A stretch of 64,000 bases of DNA from Hericium rajendrae (GCA_033439255.1 CM065883.1:620001-684000), one strand, 5' to 3'. Shown: positions 1 to 12,580, counted from the stretch's first letter. Translations and numbers: made by a program. Notes: generated by a model from the sequence alone, not told the origin.

Positions 1-627
1 CTGCCTAGGCTTGCTGCGTCGTTTGCTGGGATAGGCTTCGGCAACGCGGGCGTGCATCTTTGCCATGGCATGAGCTATCCGGTGAGAGCAAAGCATCACC
101 TTATTTCTGCACATATACTTATCTTGTCGGTCAGATCTCCGGCCTCAACAAGAAGGGTCCGAAATACAAGCACGCAGGATACGAGGTCGATCACCCCATC
201 ATTCCCCACGGCATCAGGTAGCATTTCCGATCATGAAAATCGCTGCGGCCTGCTCACTATTTCTGACAGTGTCGCCCTGACCGGGCCTGCCGTCTTCCAG
301 TTCACCGCGCCCTCGTCTCCGGACCGCCACCGGCAGGCCCTGGCGGTCTTCAGAAACACGACGCCCGCGGACCCCGCGATCGCATCCATCCCCGACAACG
401 CCATCGGCGCGCACCTCTATGAAGCCATTGCGAGCTTCCTCGATGGCCTGGGCGTCCCTCGCGGGTTGAAGGCCATCGGATACACGCGGGCTGATATTCC
501 GGGGCTTGTCGAAGGGACGATTCCGCAGCGGCGTGTGCTGGATCTGGCGCCGGGCGTTGGGGACGTGGCCGGCGAGGACGGGAGACTGCACTTGACGAAG
601 ATGCTCGAGGCTTCGTTTGAATACTGA
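1..627 (+). CDS. ADHFE1: Hydroxyacid-oxoacid transhydrogenase, 3' part
   Basis: This is the C-terminal end of an iron-dependent alcohol dehydrogenase-type enzyme; the start lies left of the window. The reading is GFGNAGVHLCHGMSYP, then ISGLNKKG and YEVDHPIIPHG, then VALTGPAVFQF, and later KAIGYTRADIPGLVEGT. This order matches mitochondrial hydroxyacid-oxoacid transhydrogenase, which oxidises 4-hydroxybutyrate while reducing 2-oxoglutarate. The two histidines in the HLCHGMSYP stretch and the histidine of the HPIIPHG stretch are the family's metal and active-site region. Two introns are visible, 82-134 and 218-269, both GT-AG and both keeping frame. The stop is TGA at 625-627. No break is seen in this part. 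The family assignment is firm. Mitochondrial location is inferred from the family, because the targeting peptide is off the window. Confidence 0.9.
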   Translation: MPRLAASFAGIGFGNAGVHLCHGMSYPVRAKHHLISAHILILSVRSPASTRRVRNTSTQDTRSITPSFPTASGSISDHENRCGLLTISDSVALTGPAVFQFTAPSSPDRHRQALAVFRNTTPADPAIASIPDNAIGAHLYEAIASFLDGLGVPRGLKAIGYTRADIPGLVEGTIPQRRVLDLAPGVGDVAGEDGRLHLTKMLEASFEY

Positions 628-902
628 GTAGCTCTGAACGAGGGTAGACAGGGTTGGAGGGAAATTGATGTAATTGTACGCGATGGCAGACGATATGTAT
701 ACCTGCATCTTTCGTCGATAATTTCTGGGACTCGTTCCCAGACCAGACAGGATCAATCCTTCACCTCAGGTCTGTTTGGGACGCAAACAAAGTGTGAAAT
801 TTGGCGAGACTGCCAACATGGCGGCGCGGGAAGCGGTGGGCGCTTATTTCCAGCATCGATCAAACGCGCATGATGATGTAGAACGCGTCGCGTCTCGACA
901 GC

Positions 903-2166
903 ATGGCCACAACCTCTCGCCGGAGCCTCTTCCGACCGTGCATTGATCTACACGACGGCCAGGTCAAACAAATCGTCGGGGGGACGCTATCCGACCGCGA
1001 CCCGCAAATCCTGAAGACCAACTACGTTGCGAGGTGAGCGACGCGTCTCGCCCGTAACCTGGACCGACTTATGTCGGCACAGCGAATCTCCAGGAAGCTT
1101 TGCGCGGCTGTACAAGGAACGTGGACTCGAAGGCGGGCATGTTATCAAGCTGGGCCCGCGGAATGATGAGGCGGCGAGGGAGGCCTTGCAGGCTTGGCCA
1201 GGTCGGTACACATCGTTTAATTGTGGTTCGCAGGTGATTGACTTATAGCTCAGGTGGGTTGCAGATCGGCGGCGGTATTAATGAGGAAAATGCGCTTGAA
1301 TGGTTGAAATGCGGTGCGAGCAAGGTGCTGCATGATTCTTTGCTATGGGAACTTTGGATGACTGAATTTGTTTGCTGCAGGTCATCGTAACTTCGTATCT
1401 CTTTCCAGGACCCGATTCTCTCTGGATCGGTTACGATCGATCTCTTCACTTGTCGGGAAAGACAGACTCGTCGTAGATGTGAGGTCAGTTAAGTCTCTAT
1501 AGGACCGTCATGCGATGCCTTGACAGAGCAAATGGAACAGCTGTCGGCGTCGCGGCGATAAATGGTTTGTCGCCATGAACAAATGGCAAGATATTACAGA
1601 GCTAGAAGTTTGCAAAGGTATGGTATTGCCATTGTTCGTATGCATGCCATACCGACGCGATTGGCACCTCAGACACGCTCGATTTCCTGTCGGAATACTG
1701 CAGGTTTGTGGTGCACATCCTCTTTTTGTGGTCTCTCGTGAATTCGCTATTGCAGTGAATTCCTCGTTCACGCCGCAGACGTGGAGGGCTTATGTCAAGG
1801 CATCGACGAAGAGCTGGTGAAGAGTGCGTGCTGCGCACTATTTCTCGTTCCTAGAAATACTTATATGACGAGCAGAGCTTGGCGAATGGGTCACGATCCC
1901 GACGACGTATGCTGGTGGTGCCAAAGGCAAGTACGCCCGTGGTGTATATCGATTCCTGTTCTAACCGGCTTGGCAGACGTGTCGGATCTGGATCTTGTCG
2001 AACGACTATCAGGTGGTAAGGTTGATTTAACCTATGGAAGGTGAGCCGTCCTCTCATAATCTGTGGACGATTCTGAGTTCAATGGTTCAGCTCCCTCGAT
2101 ATCTTCGGAGGCACTCTGGTAAAATTTGAAGATCTGGTGAAGAGAAATCGGACAGCGCGTTCGTGA
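903..2166 (+). CDS. HIS6: ProFAR isomerase (histidine biosynthesis)
   Basis: The gene encodes the cytosolic 5-ProFAR isomerase, fourth step of histidine biosynthesis, a (beta/alpha)8 barrel of about 263 residues. Visible blocks in order are [93 protein letters not shown] and [10 protein letters not shown]. Ten exons (903-1033, 1083-1201, 1254-1324, 1381-1483, 1541-1617, 1673-1703, 1756-1823, 1876-1926, 1977-2040, 2091-2166) sum to 791 nt, one base short of 264 codons. The frame slips between VIVTSYLF and FSLDRL, at the C run near 1411-1413. The intron 1927-1976 has a GC donor (AG|GCAAGT). The start is the first ATG before the conserved DLHDG block. The identity is firm, and the frame slip is probably a consensus error. 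Confidence 0.93.
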
Positions 2167-2555
2167 ACACTTGGGTGGAGAAGAATACGTTTGAAGCAAT
2201 AGTTTGTAAAGTAGAATTGATAAGTTTGCCAGTACAACCTGTATAATTTCACACTTGAACACAGTACTGAAGCAAGTGGTTTAGACGCTCAGCCACAAAT
2301 TACCTGAAGTGGCGCGTGAGAAGTGTGGCTGATGAACTGCATAGTCACTTTCCCACGTATCGGTATGCCAGTACTACCAAATCTACCTAGTGCGGGCATC
2401 GGCTACGACATCCTCCTCAAGGTGAGTAGCGGTCATATTTTCACTTAGACCTTTCATGCTGCAGGACTCTATATTGTCCTGCTGTGTGCGCTTAGAGATT
2501 TGATACAGAAGTGCTGACTTTCCGCGTCATCTGTCCAGACACCCACTTTGACAAA

Positions 2556-3092
<537 letters not shown>

Positions 3093-3596
3093 GCTGGTAG
3101 TGTTGAGTGTCGTAGGGTCGTCATGCTGTAATGCTCTCATTCGTTTTCCTCTTTTTGTATGTCCTCGCATGGACCACATCAATGCCGCACTATGCCATCT
3201 CTGTATGTGTGAGTTTGGCAAGTTTCTACAAATAGCTCCCCCCAAGGCAGAGTAAATATTTGATGCAAAACGCGTCCGACGGCCATGTCGCGACTTAGCT
3301 CCAAGCTCGTCATGAACTCATCAGCTTCTGATGATGTGTAGCTCATGCGCGCCAATGATGCGATAAGGGATTTGATTTACAACGATGGAGACATTTGACG
3401 TCGTGCCGTCGTTGAATCCTGGCTATCTGACGCGATACGCCACCACTTGGTCAGGTTGTTAGGAGCGATGCTATCGATACTGCGCAGCTCCCCTCTACAT
3501 CCGCCTGCCGTTGCCTCGGCTTGGAAGATCCAGGGGCTGCGCGCATCGTATAAGTCGCAGATATCCGTTAGGAGGAGAGCGTCTCATCTGTCGACC

Positions 3597-4465
3597 ATGG
3601 CCTCCGTCGATATCACGCAAACGTCCACGACGCGCGAGGACTGGACTCGCTCCGACTTGTATCACAACTCGTTCCTGATCCCCAAAGATGATGCTCTGGA
3701 GAAGCGCAGGCAAACAGCGTAGCGAAGGGGCTCCCGGAGATCGCTGTCAGCACCGCACAGGGGAAGTTCTTGAACCTCCTGGCGAGATCTGTGGGCGCGA
3801 AGCGGATTTTGGAGGTCGGGACGTTGGGAGGGTTTGTCTTTATCTTTACTTTCGCTGTCAGCGCGGTGATGGGAACTAACGCTTCAATTGGTGCAGGTAT
3901 TCCACGATCTGGCTCGGACGAGCACTGCCGGAAGGAGGGAAGCTGGTTACCTGCGAAGTCGAGGAGAAACATGCTAAGGTGCGGCATTTCGTTTATGATG
4001 GAAATATTTTGTTGATGCCATTGTGCTGGTCGATTCAGGCCGCACAGGAGAATATCACCAACGCTGGGCTGGCCAACAAGGTGACCATCAAACTGGGGCC
4101 CGCCGCAGAGACTCTATCCAAGGAGCAGCCGGATGAGCCATATGACCTCGTATTCATCGACGCTGACAAGCCCAATAACCTCACGTACTTCATCGAGGCG
4201 AAGCGTCTGGTCAAGAAGGGAGGCGTTATTGTGAGATTCTGCTTCTTAGCCTTATCACCTGCTTGACGCCTGCCCGTATCTAGATCGTCGACAATGTAGT
4301 CCGCAATGGACTCGTCGCCATCCCAAAGCACACGCATCCATCCAGCGAGGGTGTCAGAGCCCTGCTCAACCACCTGAAGGACGACAAGGAAGTGGAGGCT
4401 ACCTACCACTTGCCACGGTCGGGGAGAAAGGCTACGATGGATTTTTATACGCTATCAAACTTTAG
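3597..4465 (+). CDS. Class I SAM-dependent O-methyltransferase
   Basis: This is a caffeoyl-CoA O-methyltransferase-like enzyme (family 3, Rossmann fold), moving a methyl group from S-adenosylmethionine to a small-molecule or catechol-type acceptor. Visible parts are the SAM-binding block RILEVGTLGGYSTIWL, the acidic CEVEEKHAK, the metal-binding DLVFIDADKPNN, GGVIIVDNVV with its following Asn, and the C-terminal GYDGFLYAIKL. Introns run 3832-3896, at about 3980-4038 and at about 4230-4284. Two one-base slips interrupt the frame, near 3703 (after DDALEK) and near 4405 (after EVEAT). Codon context on both sides is normal. The start chosen, ATG 3597, has a good context (ACCATGG). An in-frame ATG at 3447 would add about 50 basic, hydroxylated residues. 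The substrate cannot be told. Confidence 0.85.
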
Positions 4466-5432
4466 GTGTATCGATACCATTTCCAGGACATTAATACCAA
4501 CTCTCAGCGCTGAGTAGACCTGATTTACAGAGCGAGTTCGACAGATTCAGCAGAGTGGATGGTTCGAGCTAAGAGGCGCAGCAGCACCTCTGCCTCTAAC
4601 CTCCACATTTCTTCCGGCTTCTGCAACGCCCAATGAGTTCATACGGTGCGCCATTCCAACATTTGCCATTGTTAGGTGGGTCAGTTTCGACAGGAGTCTC
4701 CGGCGGCTCCGATCATTGGCATCTATTTCATACTCGTCTGTACACCCAAACGCAAGGCCCGCCCGGCCTTCGATGTGAATCCATCTGTCTCCCTGTCTCA
4801 GTCTTTCGCATTGTCCAAACTTATGTGGCTAATCATTCGTGCTAATTTTGGCCTAGGCCTTGGCTTACCCGAATACATAGTTTCACAAGGCCATCATGTC
4901 GATATCCGATCGTTCGGTGCGCGCAGTCTGTTTGACAAAGATCTTCGATTCGAGACGGGCCATCGCAACGGCGAGGAATATTTGCGAGGTCCCGGAATCT
5001 CTCAGGCGACGAAGCATTTGGATGTTCGGGGTGATGACTAGGAGAGGGCTTGAGGTAGGTCTGGAGGCGAATGGCGTCGTAACCGTCATGGCAGAAGCAT
5101 CAGACCATACCAATTATGACGGAGGCAAGAGATTGAGATCATCCATGATATGGAAGTCGTCTGAGATTAATGACGCTGCAGGGTTATGTAGACATCATCT
5201 CATTTATATGTCCCGATTTTGCCGGTCTCCTCGAACAATAGTCTAATTGACGTTAGTTAAGTCTACATAATAGCATCGTGCGGGAAGGAACCCTCAGAGA
5301 ATGCATAATTGAACACGAGAGCTGCGGCAAGGCGTGCTCTTGGAATGGCAGACAAAGACCGAGACTGTCTAGCAGGACTCTCGACAATATTGCCACTATC
5401 TACAGAAAAAGCGGTGAAACCGATTCCGTTAG
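4466..5432. other. Intergenic, convergent 3' ends
   Basis: The region lies between the 3' ends of the methyltransferase (plus) and the SDR gene (minus). Open frames of 70-120 codons exist but show no recognisable domain, no splice pattern and no start context. I see no RNA gene or repeat here. Confidence 0.5.
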
Positions 5433-7100
5433 TTAATCCGCCTTAGCTCGAGATGCGTCCTCGGGGACAGGCCCTTCCTCAGGCCGCCTCCCAGAAACTT
5501 TCACAAACTCCTTCATGCCATGATCAGCATACGACAGCTGAGATAGAGATAGTCAGCACCAGAGCTTTGCTTCAGTGGAATGATTCAACGCTTACCCATT
5601 GAGCGAAGTCCCTCAAGAAACTCGGTACCAGCGTCAAATACGGCACAAAATGAGCATAAAATGGTAGATAGATCGTCTGCGAATGGCGGTCATCCAGGGC
5701 CGCGATGACCGCCTTCGCCACGGTGATGGGGGCCAGTGACGGGACGAAGAACTTGTAGAGCCAGTTTGTGGGCAGCCTGACGGTGGAGAAGAGCGGTGTC
5801 ATGACATGGCCCGGAAGAAGCAAGGTAGTTCGGATGCCTGGTGCATGGTGGCTAAAGGGCAGGGTTTGTTAGTAGCACTGCGGGTGGCGAATTGACTAGA
5901 GCTCACCATTTGTCCAGCTCGTAACGAAGTGATTCGTTAAGAGACACAAGAGCAGCTTTTGATGCGGCATAGTCAGCTGCGGGAGGGCTTAGTACATTAT
6001 GGTCTGTTTGATATCTGCAGCACGTACTCATCCTGGCCATTCCAATGAGGCTGGAGATGGATCCCACAGTGACCTGCACAAGACAGGGTAAGTGACTCGG
6101 GACTTCCACAGCGGGTGGGCAATATTTACAATGTGTCCTGTTTTCTGTTTAATCATCTCAGGAAGGAAAGCTTTCAAGATCCAGAAGTGAGCAAGCGTAT
6201 TAACGCCGAACGTCCTGTTACTTTCGTCAGACACATTATAACGCGAGAGCAGATGAACCTACTGTTTGATATCATCTGGAGTCAGGTCAGTGATGAGTTT
6301 TCCCTGGACAACACCGGCGTTATTGATCAGAACTGTTGGGTGACCTATCTAAAGCGAGCAAAGGTCGTGTTATGCATGGATTGTGGACAGAGTTTGACAG
6401 GTCACACCTCTTCGACGACCTTCTTCGAAACGGCTTCCACTTCCTCCCATTTGGACACATCGCACTTGTAGTACGTGATATTATCTGTAAAGTTTTAGAT
6501 CAGCTACACGTCAGTGACAGCATGACTGTAGACGCTGACAGTTCTCGGTGACGATGGGATTGACGTCCAGCACAACGACGTTCACATTACGAACGGCCAA
6601 CGTATTCGCAATAAGCTCCCCGATGCCGGAAGAACCTGTAATATCTACTTTCAGAGAAGCGCGACGTATATGACACTGCATATTTACCTCCCGTGATGAG
6701 CACAATCTGTTCGCCCCAGTCCAACGCTGCAGGCCCGAACAGAAGGCTACCTTGGTTGCGGAAGAGAAGCGAGTACCACTTGATAAACCCTTCGAACAAA
6801 TTAGCCTCTCAGATGACGAGCAATTGCCGTAGGAACTCACAAAACGCGCATAAGCCGACCCAATAGATAAATACTGCTACAACCTGAGTATCGTTTGTTT
6901 TGGCGCCCTGGAATAGGTAGAACACCGGGACCATGGCGATGAAGAAAGGACCTAGCAGGAAATGAGACATAAGACCGCAGCTTCGATATTCCGGCGCATA
7001 ACTCACTGAACAAAGTATGCGAGAGAACCTTCACGACCAAATCTACGTCCAGCGTATCGAAGACCGGAGAAGGGTCGCCATCTTCATATTCCATCGTCAT
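5433..7100 (-). CDS. Membrane short-chain dehydrogenase/reductase (SDR16C/RDH type)
   Basis: The protein is an NAD(P)-dependent oxidoreductase acting on lipophilic alcohols or ketones, of the retinol dehydrogenase/17-beta-HSD11 kind, anchored in the ER or lipid-droplet membrane. In order it has a short cytosolic N-terminus (MEYEDGDPSPVFDTLD), a hydrophobic stretch FFIAMVPVFYLF, a second one VVAVFIYWVGLCAF, the cofactor motif LITGG..GSSGIGE, VVVLDVNP for the adenosine pocket, NNAGVVQGK, a GVNTLAHFW block, the catalytic Ser in VTVGSISSLIG, and YAASK with the catalytic Tyr and Lys. The C-terminus is hydrophilic and ends EDASRAKAD. Around nine short introns can be placed without breaking the frame. 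It is divergent from the next gene across about 300 bp. The exact substrate is unknown. Confidence 0.88.
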
Positions 7101-7398
7101 AGCAGAATGGGTGTAAATTCGAAAGAAAGGATGTCTCCAAAGGTCCAGCCGTTGGGAATTATCAGGGTAATGATGGAAAAATAGGTGACGCTGCCTCGTC
7201 CGACTGGGCACAGATTGTCAATGAATGAAGATGGATGGTTTAGCGCCCATAGATTCTCAGTTAGCGACGGGCATGTGACGTCCCAGAATTTAGGCGCGAG
7301 GAGGAACGTCGGCTTGTTCAGTGCCTGGATGGAACACACCTCCAGTGCGGGGAAATTTCATCCTTCGTCCATGCCACGTACCCCCTTACCACCATAAA
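7101..7398. promoter_or_regulatory. Shared divergent promoter region
   Basis: About 300 bp lie between the ATGs of the minus-strand SDR and the plus-strand membrane spermidine-synthase-like gene. Both promoters must lie in it, or overlap the neighbour's 5' UTR. I see no clear TATA box. Confidence 0.4.
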
Positions 7399-9729
7399 AT
7401 GCCTCCACAGCCACGTCGAAAGCAAGCCGCCATGGATTCTCATCAGCAAAGCGCAAGGCCAGTGCTACCCTCGTCGTCGACGTCTGCACCGGCGCCGGTA
7501 CCCGTCACTCCATCTGCAGGGTCTGAGCCAAAGCAGTCAGCCTGGAGCATGCTGCTGGTGTTTCCGATTCTATCTATCCTCGCAGCGCTGTCTGTAGTCA
7601 CCTTCCTATACCAACGTGTCGTCGATCCGCTCTATGGAGGAATCCCGACCCAGCTGCACTTGGACAAGGTGATATGGGCAGGCAGCATTTTGGGCGGCCT
7701 CGGGCCAACATTGCCCGGCTGGAGTCCTTTGCTTGTGACAGGCGTCCTTCTCTCCGCGATGCCCACATCATCTTACTGGGTCGCGATTTATACTGGGCGA
7801 TGGGGATCACCACTCTATGGTCCTGTGGCGACCCATGCCCTTGTGCTATTCCCAGTCATATACTTGGGTGTCACTCTTATCAAGAAAATGGTGGTAAGTG
7901 TCCTTGCCTAGTTACTGCTTTCCTATCGCATGCCATTCTATGAGCTTGCGATATTGGGCCCGTCGCGATGTCAGATGCTGGCAACAAGGAGAGGCATAGT
8001 CTAATCTATCGGTTAACTTCGTTGTTCACACTCCAGACTTACCTTGAATCCGGCTCGGCGCAAAACTCTATGATTCGGTATACTGTGCTTCCGGGTGTCG
8101 CATCGAGCATCATTGGGTTTCAAAGTCTGTGGGCAGAACTGCCATTCTTTAGCAGCTACGTATACCCTGATAACCAGATTGTGAGCCTCTTCAATTTTTG
8201 CCGAGAAACAGGTCTAACTTGTGTTATCCAGCTGTTGGCGTTGGGTGGTCTCGCTGTCGCCGTGTGGGCTGTCTCCTTACCACACCGGAGTCGATCAGCG
8301 TCGACAAGCAGCTCCATTTCGTCGAATGCGTGGCTCTTTCTGATCCCGGCCGTCATTCTGCCCATTCTGCCAAGTCTTCTCCCATACCTCCTTCCCCCAA
8401 CTCTGCAAGCATCCCCACTAGAACCCTACGTCAACCCCAACTTCCCTCTGCGGATCTTGTCATCCGTACCATCCGTGACAGGCCAAATCGTCGTTGGAGA
8501 GTCCATCCCGCCTCAAGATTGGGTGCCCGGTATGCCGGAAGAGCATCCGTACCTCCTGCGCTACCTGCGTGCCTCGCATTCGCTTCTGGGTGGCGTATGG
8601 ACGGGATTCAAGATCACAAGCCGGACGCAAATCATGGTCCCCCAATTGGACCAGGCAGGCCGCCCGATTGGAGACTCGATCTACAGCGCGTTCGTCTTAC
8701 AGGAGGCGGCTCGGCTAGTCGACCGAGATGACAGGGCTATCAAGGAGGGCGATGAGAGTGCCTTGATTATGTATGCAGTTTCGTGCGATTTCAAATGTGT
8801 GGTGTAGACTTATCGTTGCATCTAGTGGCCTGGGCGCAGGGATCGCAGCGACAGCATTTTCGAAGCACAAAGTGCAGACAACCATCGTGGAAATCGACCC
8901 CGCTGTATACAATGCGTCTCGTCAGTTCTTCGGCCTCCCAGACCCTGGTCCGGATCAAGGTTTTCCTGAGGACGCGCGCAGGTTCGTGCACAGGAGGAAA
9001 GAACAGGTTCAGGTCGGCGATATAAAGGAGAAGTTTGACTATGTCGTTCATGACTGCTTCTCCGGCGGAGGGGTGCCAGGACACATATTCTCGCTGCAGT
9101 TCTGGGATGACTTGAAAGAGATCATAAATCCCGAGGGTGTTGTCGCTGTGGTCAGTAATATAGCGCGTTGCTGCGATGACACGCGAACTCATGACTTCGC
9201 ACAGAACTTCGCAGGAAAGCTGGGGTCGGATCCTTCCAAAGCGATCCTGCTTACCTTGCAAAGGCTTTCGGTCAGTGTCGGGCTTTCCATGACGGAGAAG
9301 ACCTCACTCCAGAGAAGCTGTCGACCGAATTCATCAACATGGTAGGTTTCTCATAAGCATCCCGACGAGAAGACATCTTCATATGCCTCCTTCACCACAG
9401 GTCTTCTTTTGCTCGCCATCAACGAAACCACTGACCTTCCGCACACCGAAAGAATCAGACTACCTCGGCTCGCACCTACGCGCCCATGTATTCGACACCC
9501 TCGCGGAGCGCGAAGTGGACGTGAAGCTCATTCGCGGCGAGTCGGATGCGGAGGACGAGGAGAGGTGGATTCTGACCGACGGGAATAACAAGCTGGGCGA
9601 GTGGCAGAAAGAGGGTGCGCTCGAGCACTGGAGCGGTGAGTGTCTCTGCACATGTCCAGGTTACGTGTGCTTATCGCCCTTGCAGTGATGCGGAAAATTC
9701 TGCCCGAGGCTTTTTGGACGACGTACTGA
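7399..9729 (+). CDS. Multi-pass membrane protein with spermidine-synthase-like domain
   Basis: The N-terminal third is hydrophobic, with several likely membrane segments: SMLLVFPILSILAALSVVTF, WAGSILGGLGPTLPG, LVLFPVIYLGVTLI, LLALGGLAVAVWAVSL and LFLIPAVILPILPSLLPYLL. A soluble domain follows with the SAM-fold signature LIVASSGLGAGIAATAF, then TTIVEIDPAVYNASRQFFGL, FDYVVHDCFSGGGVPGHIF and GVVAVNFAGKLGSD. This matches the spermine/spermidine synthase fold, but the reaction is unknown; such membrane-fused forms occur in fungi and bacteria and need not make polyamines. Introns include 7894-8036 and several of about 50 nt. One frame slip lies at the A run near 9260-9262, between LLTLQ and KAFGQC. 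The end, TFRTPKESDYLGSHLRAH...PEAFWTTY, is in frame to the TGA. Confidence 0.8.
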
Positions 9730-10187
9730 GTCTCTCGGTTATGGACGGTCCGATCACATATGTTTGTACACTCAATCATAACCGGATGGACGGGAACCTG
9801 CATCGCTATGTATTAGAGAATCTTGTCTCCTATTTACCCACACAACCATGCATATCTGACGCGTAAGGACGCGTACGCTAAGCGCCGTTGGAGCTTGAAC
9901 TCATCGACATCGTAACTGACGACATACCGAGCCACCTTTTCGTTGGACATACTACAGTATTTACTGTAACATCTACATATCTTACGTAGACCACAATTGA
10001 CGCTGGCAGCACTTGTCCAGCTCAAACGACGAGCTCAAACTCGCATACAGCCGGGAATCGATCGATTGGCAGCGTGCTCCAATAAGTAGAGCCGCCAGTA
10101 GTAACGCCTAGGCCCGGCCTACAGCACCTCGTTGTCTTTGGGAGGCTGTTTTGACCATTCGTTGACTCTTGTCGACGTCCAGCCATT
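9730..10187. other. Intergenic, nothing recognised
   Basis: The stretch between the membrane protein and the BTB gene has no convincing open frame. A segment near 10040-10110 resembles part of a tRNA, but its arms do not pair. Confidence 0.5.
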
Positions 10188-12580
10188 ATGTCCGAACACC
10201 TGCGCCACTCATCCCCATTGTCGTCTTCGCCTGGGCGGCCCTCGCATCTCTCGCGCCCGCATTGGCCCTGGTCGACTTACAGCCATCGCTCGTCGCCGTC
10301 TTCCATGTCCGTTCATTCCGCCGGCACGCCAACAAGCGGACACTCGCAGGTTCCCTGGGAGCTGCGGACGTCATCCTCGGTTATGCATCCTGCGGGGTCG
10401 CCAGCGGGCGTCATGTGGACGCCGAACCCAGTGAACAGAACCAATCCGACGCCGACGCCGTTTGGCCCAGAAGAGACAACGCGGCACTGGTCCTTCACGG
10501 TGCGTCGCGCATTCGTTCGCGTCTGGCACGTTGTTTATGGGTATTGTAGGCATTTGAGTGGGTTGTGCGCGACGTGCATAAGCTACGCGAGTTTGTGGAG
10601 CGCGATGAGGGCGAGGGCGAGGACCAGCCTGAGCATGCGACGGGCTCAGATCGCGATGACTTCGAGATACTCAAAGAGTCGCCCATGCTCGGCGATGGTA
10701 AATTCAAGCTGGAGATAGGTATGCACATTTACTGCTCTTATGTCGCTGTAAGATGCTCAGCTAGGCTCCCAGCTCGGACGCCTCTGGCGCGAACTGCCAC
10801 GCCCCAGAAACGGCCACCACTCCGCTGCATACGCTGTCACTCTATGTTACGTGCCTGATGCTGGATTATGCCAATGCCGAGTATGAAATTAACGCGTCGA
10901 TGCTGGCTGCGGTAAAGTGCCAGGATGATCGGGCGGGTGAGCGCGGCGCGCGTGCGGATTGGGCCTGGGAGCTGTGGCAGAATGACTGGTCCTTCCGGCA
11001 GGAGAACGAAGTCTGGGGTGAATTCATTCACTCAGTACCTAATTCAAATGGTTGACTTGAATTTATCCAGAATGCCCGCTGCCGACGCTATCGACCCTGC
11101 TCGAGAATCCACGGATCGCACAGACGAACTCATTCGTTATATGCATACAGATTCACACACCCATTGGGCCGTTCATTCCGCAGCATCCTTCGGCTTACTA
11201 CGTACCTCGGGATCTCCTGGACGGTCTTGAGGCATCGTTGGACAATCCCAGTAAGTAAGTTTTGCATATGCTTCAATGAGCAATGACAAGACATCTTCTC
11301 TCAGACACAGGTGACGTCCAGTTCATCTGCCTCGAAAGAATGACGGTAGATCCATTGTTGCAATCGCCAACAACGCCACCCCACACCGCCCTTTCCGAAA
11401 GCCACCGTTCTTCATCGTCATCGTCGCACTCGTTCCAGACACAGACAACAGCCCGCAAACGAATCATATACGCCCACTCCGACATCCTCATCCGCAGGTC
11501 CGAATACTTCGCGACGATGCTATCCTCTGCATTCTCCGAGAATACGCAACACGGCGAGCGCAAAATGTACACCATCACAGTCGAGGAAGCCGACTTTGTC
11601 ACGATCTACTGGCTGCTGAAATGGGTCTACGCGAACTGGCTCTTGTTCGCGGAGGACGATGATCCGCGCGCGGCCGTAGAAGGCGTCGGCGCAGGCTGGA
11701 GCGCGCGGTGGCTAACGACGCGCGGGGCCGCGGGCGAGTGGGACTGGAAGACGTTCAGCAAGACGCACCCGATGGACGAGCTCAGCGCCGCCGGCAGCGA
11801 GAGCGCGCGGTCCAGCGGCGAGGGCCTGGGCGGCGACGAGAAGGCGGGCTTCCCTGTGAACGCGATCCCGCCGGCGCCCGCCCGCCAGCCCATGCAGCGC
11901 GCGCCCTCGTCGGTCAAACCCCCACCGCAGAGCTCGCCGAACACGTCGCGGACGTCGCTGCGCCCCGGCGGGGCGGGGCGGAGGGGTTGTTGTCTGTTGC
12001 GAGCCAGCCGGCGGCGTCGACGAGCCGTGTTAAATCGGGACCTTTAAATATTCCTGCGTCCGCGCCGCACTACCCAATATCCCCCCGCGGGCAGCGCAGC
12101 ATGCGCATCTCTCCGTTGTGCCGCCCAACCGCGACCCGCATCCGCATCCGACGCCTGCGCCGGTCCCTGCTTCTGCGCTATCAGTGTATCAAGTTGCGCA
12201 TCGATACGCGATGCATGGCCTTGCGACGCTGGCACTGGAGCATATTATGTCGACTATCACGCCGCAGTCGAGTTTTGCGCTGATGCTCGCGACGACGATG
12301 TATGATGAATTGCATAATCTGATAGAGGTGAGTTCGACATTGTCGTCTTCGAGATTGTGCTGAGCTGCTGCAGGATTATATCGTTGAGAAATGGGACGAG
12401 GTGTCCGTTTCGGAGGAGATGGAGCGGTGCTGCGAGGAGGTCGCCGCTGGAGAGTAGGTCTTCGTTGATTTTTGTGCAGCGTGTTATTTGCTAACACGTA
12501 AATTTAGATGGGGCTCGGACGGGGGTAGAACCCTGACGACGCTTTTCCGACGACTTCGGTCACCCGGTGCTGGGGCCTAG
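10188..12580 (+). CDS. BTB/POZ domain protein
   Basis: This is a basidiomycete protein with a Ser/Pro-rich N-terminus (MSEHLRHSSPLSSSPG), a segment HWSFTAFEWVVRDVHKLREF that may be MATH-like, and a BTB core seen as KRIIYAHSDILIRRSEYF, then FATMLSSAFSE and ADFVTIYWLLKWVYANW. A disordered Pro/Ser insert follows, then the helical end YQVAHRYAMHGLATLALEHI, FALMLATTMYDELHNLIEDY and IVEKWDEVS. Members of this class usually mediate oligomerisation or act as cullin-3 adaptors; the partner is unknown. About six introns are seen. Frame slips occur near 10760-10770, in the GC-rich run 11961-11986, and near 12085-12091, again with normal coding text on both sides. The last exon, WGSDGGRTLTTLFRRL, ends at TAG 12578-12580. 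The start context is adequate but not decisive. Confidence 0.75.

Noticed and set aside
1384-1410. 14-nt intron in HIS6 restoring the frame
   Set aside because: GTATCTCTTTCCAG would restore the frame, but it is far below the minimum intron size and would delete conserved residues. A missing base in the C run is simpler.
4633-5246. Overlapping plus-strand open frames
   Set aside because: Three phases are open at once without splice sites or motifs. The region is a convergent 3' spacer.
10035-10110. tRNA-like segment on the minus strand
   Set aside because: It has a GATCGATTCCCGG stretch like a T-arm, but no matching 5' T-stem, acceptor stem or anticodon arm can be paired.
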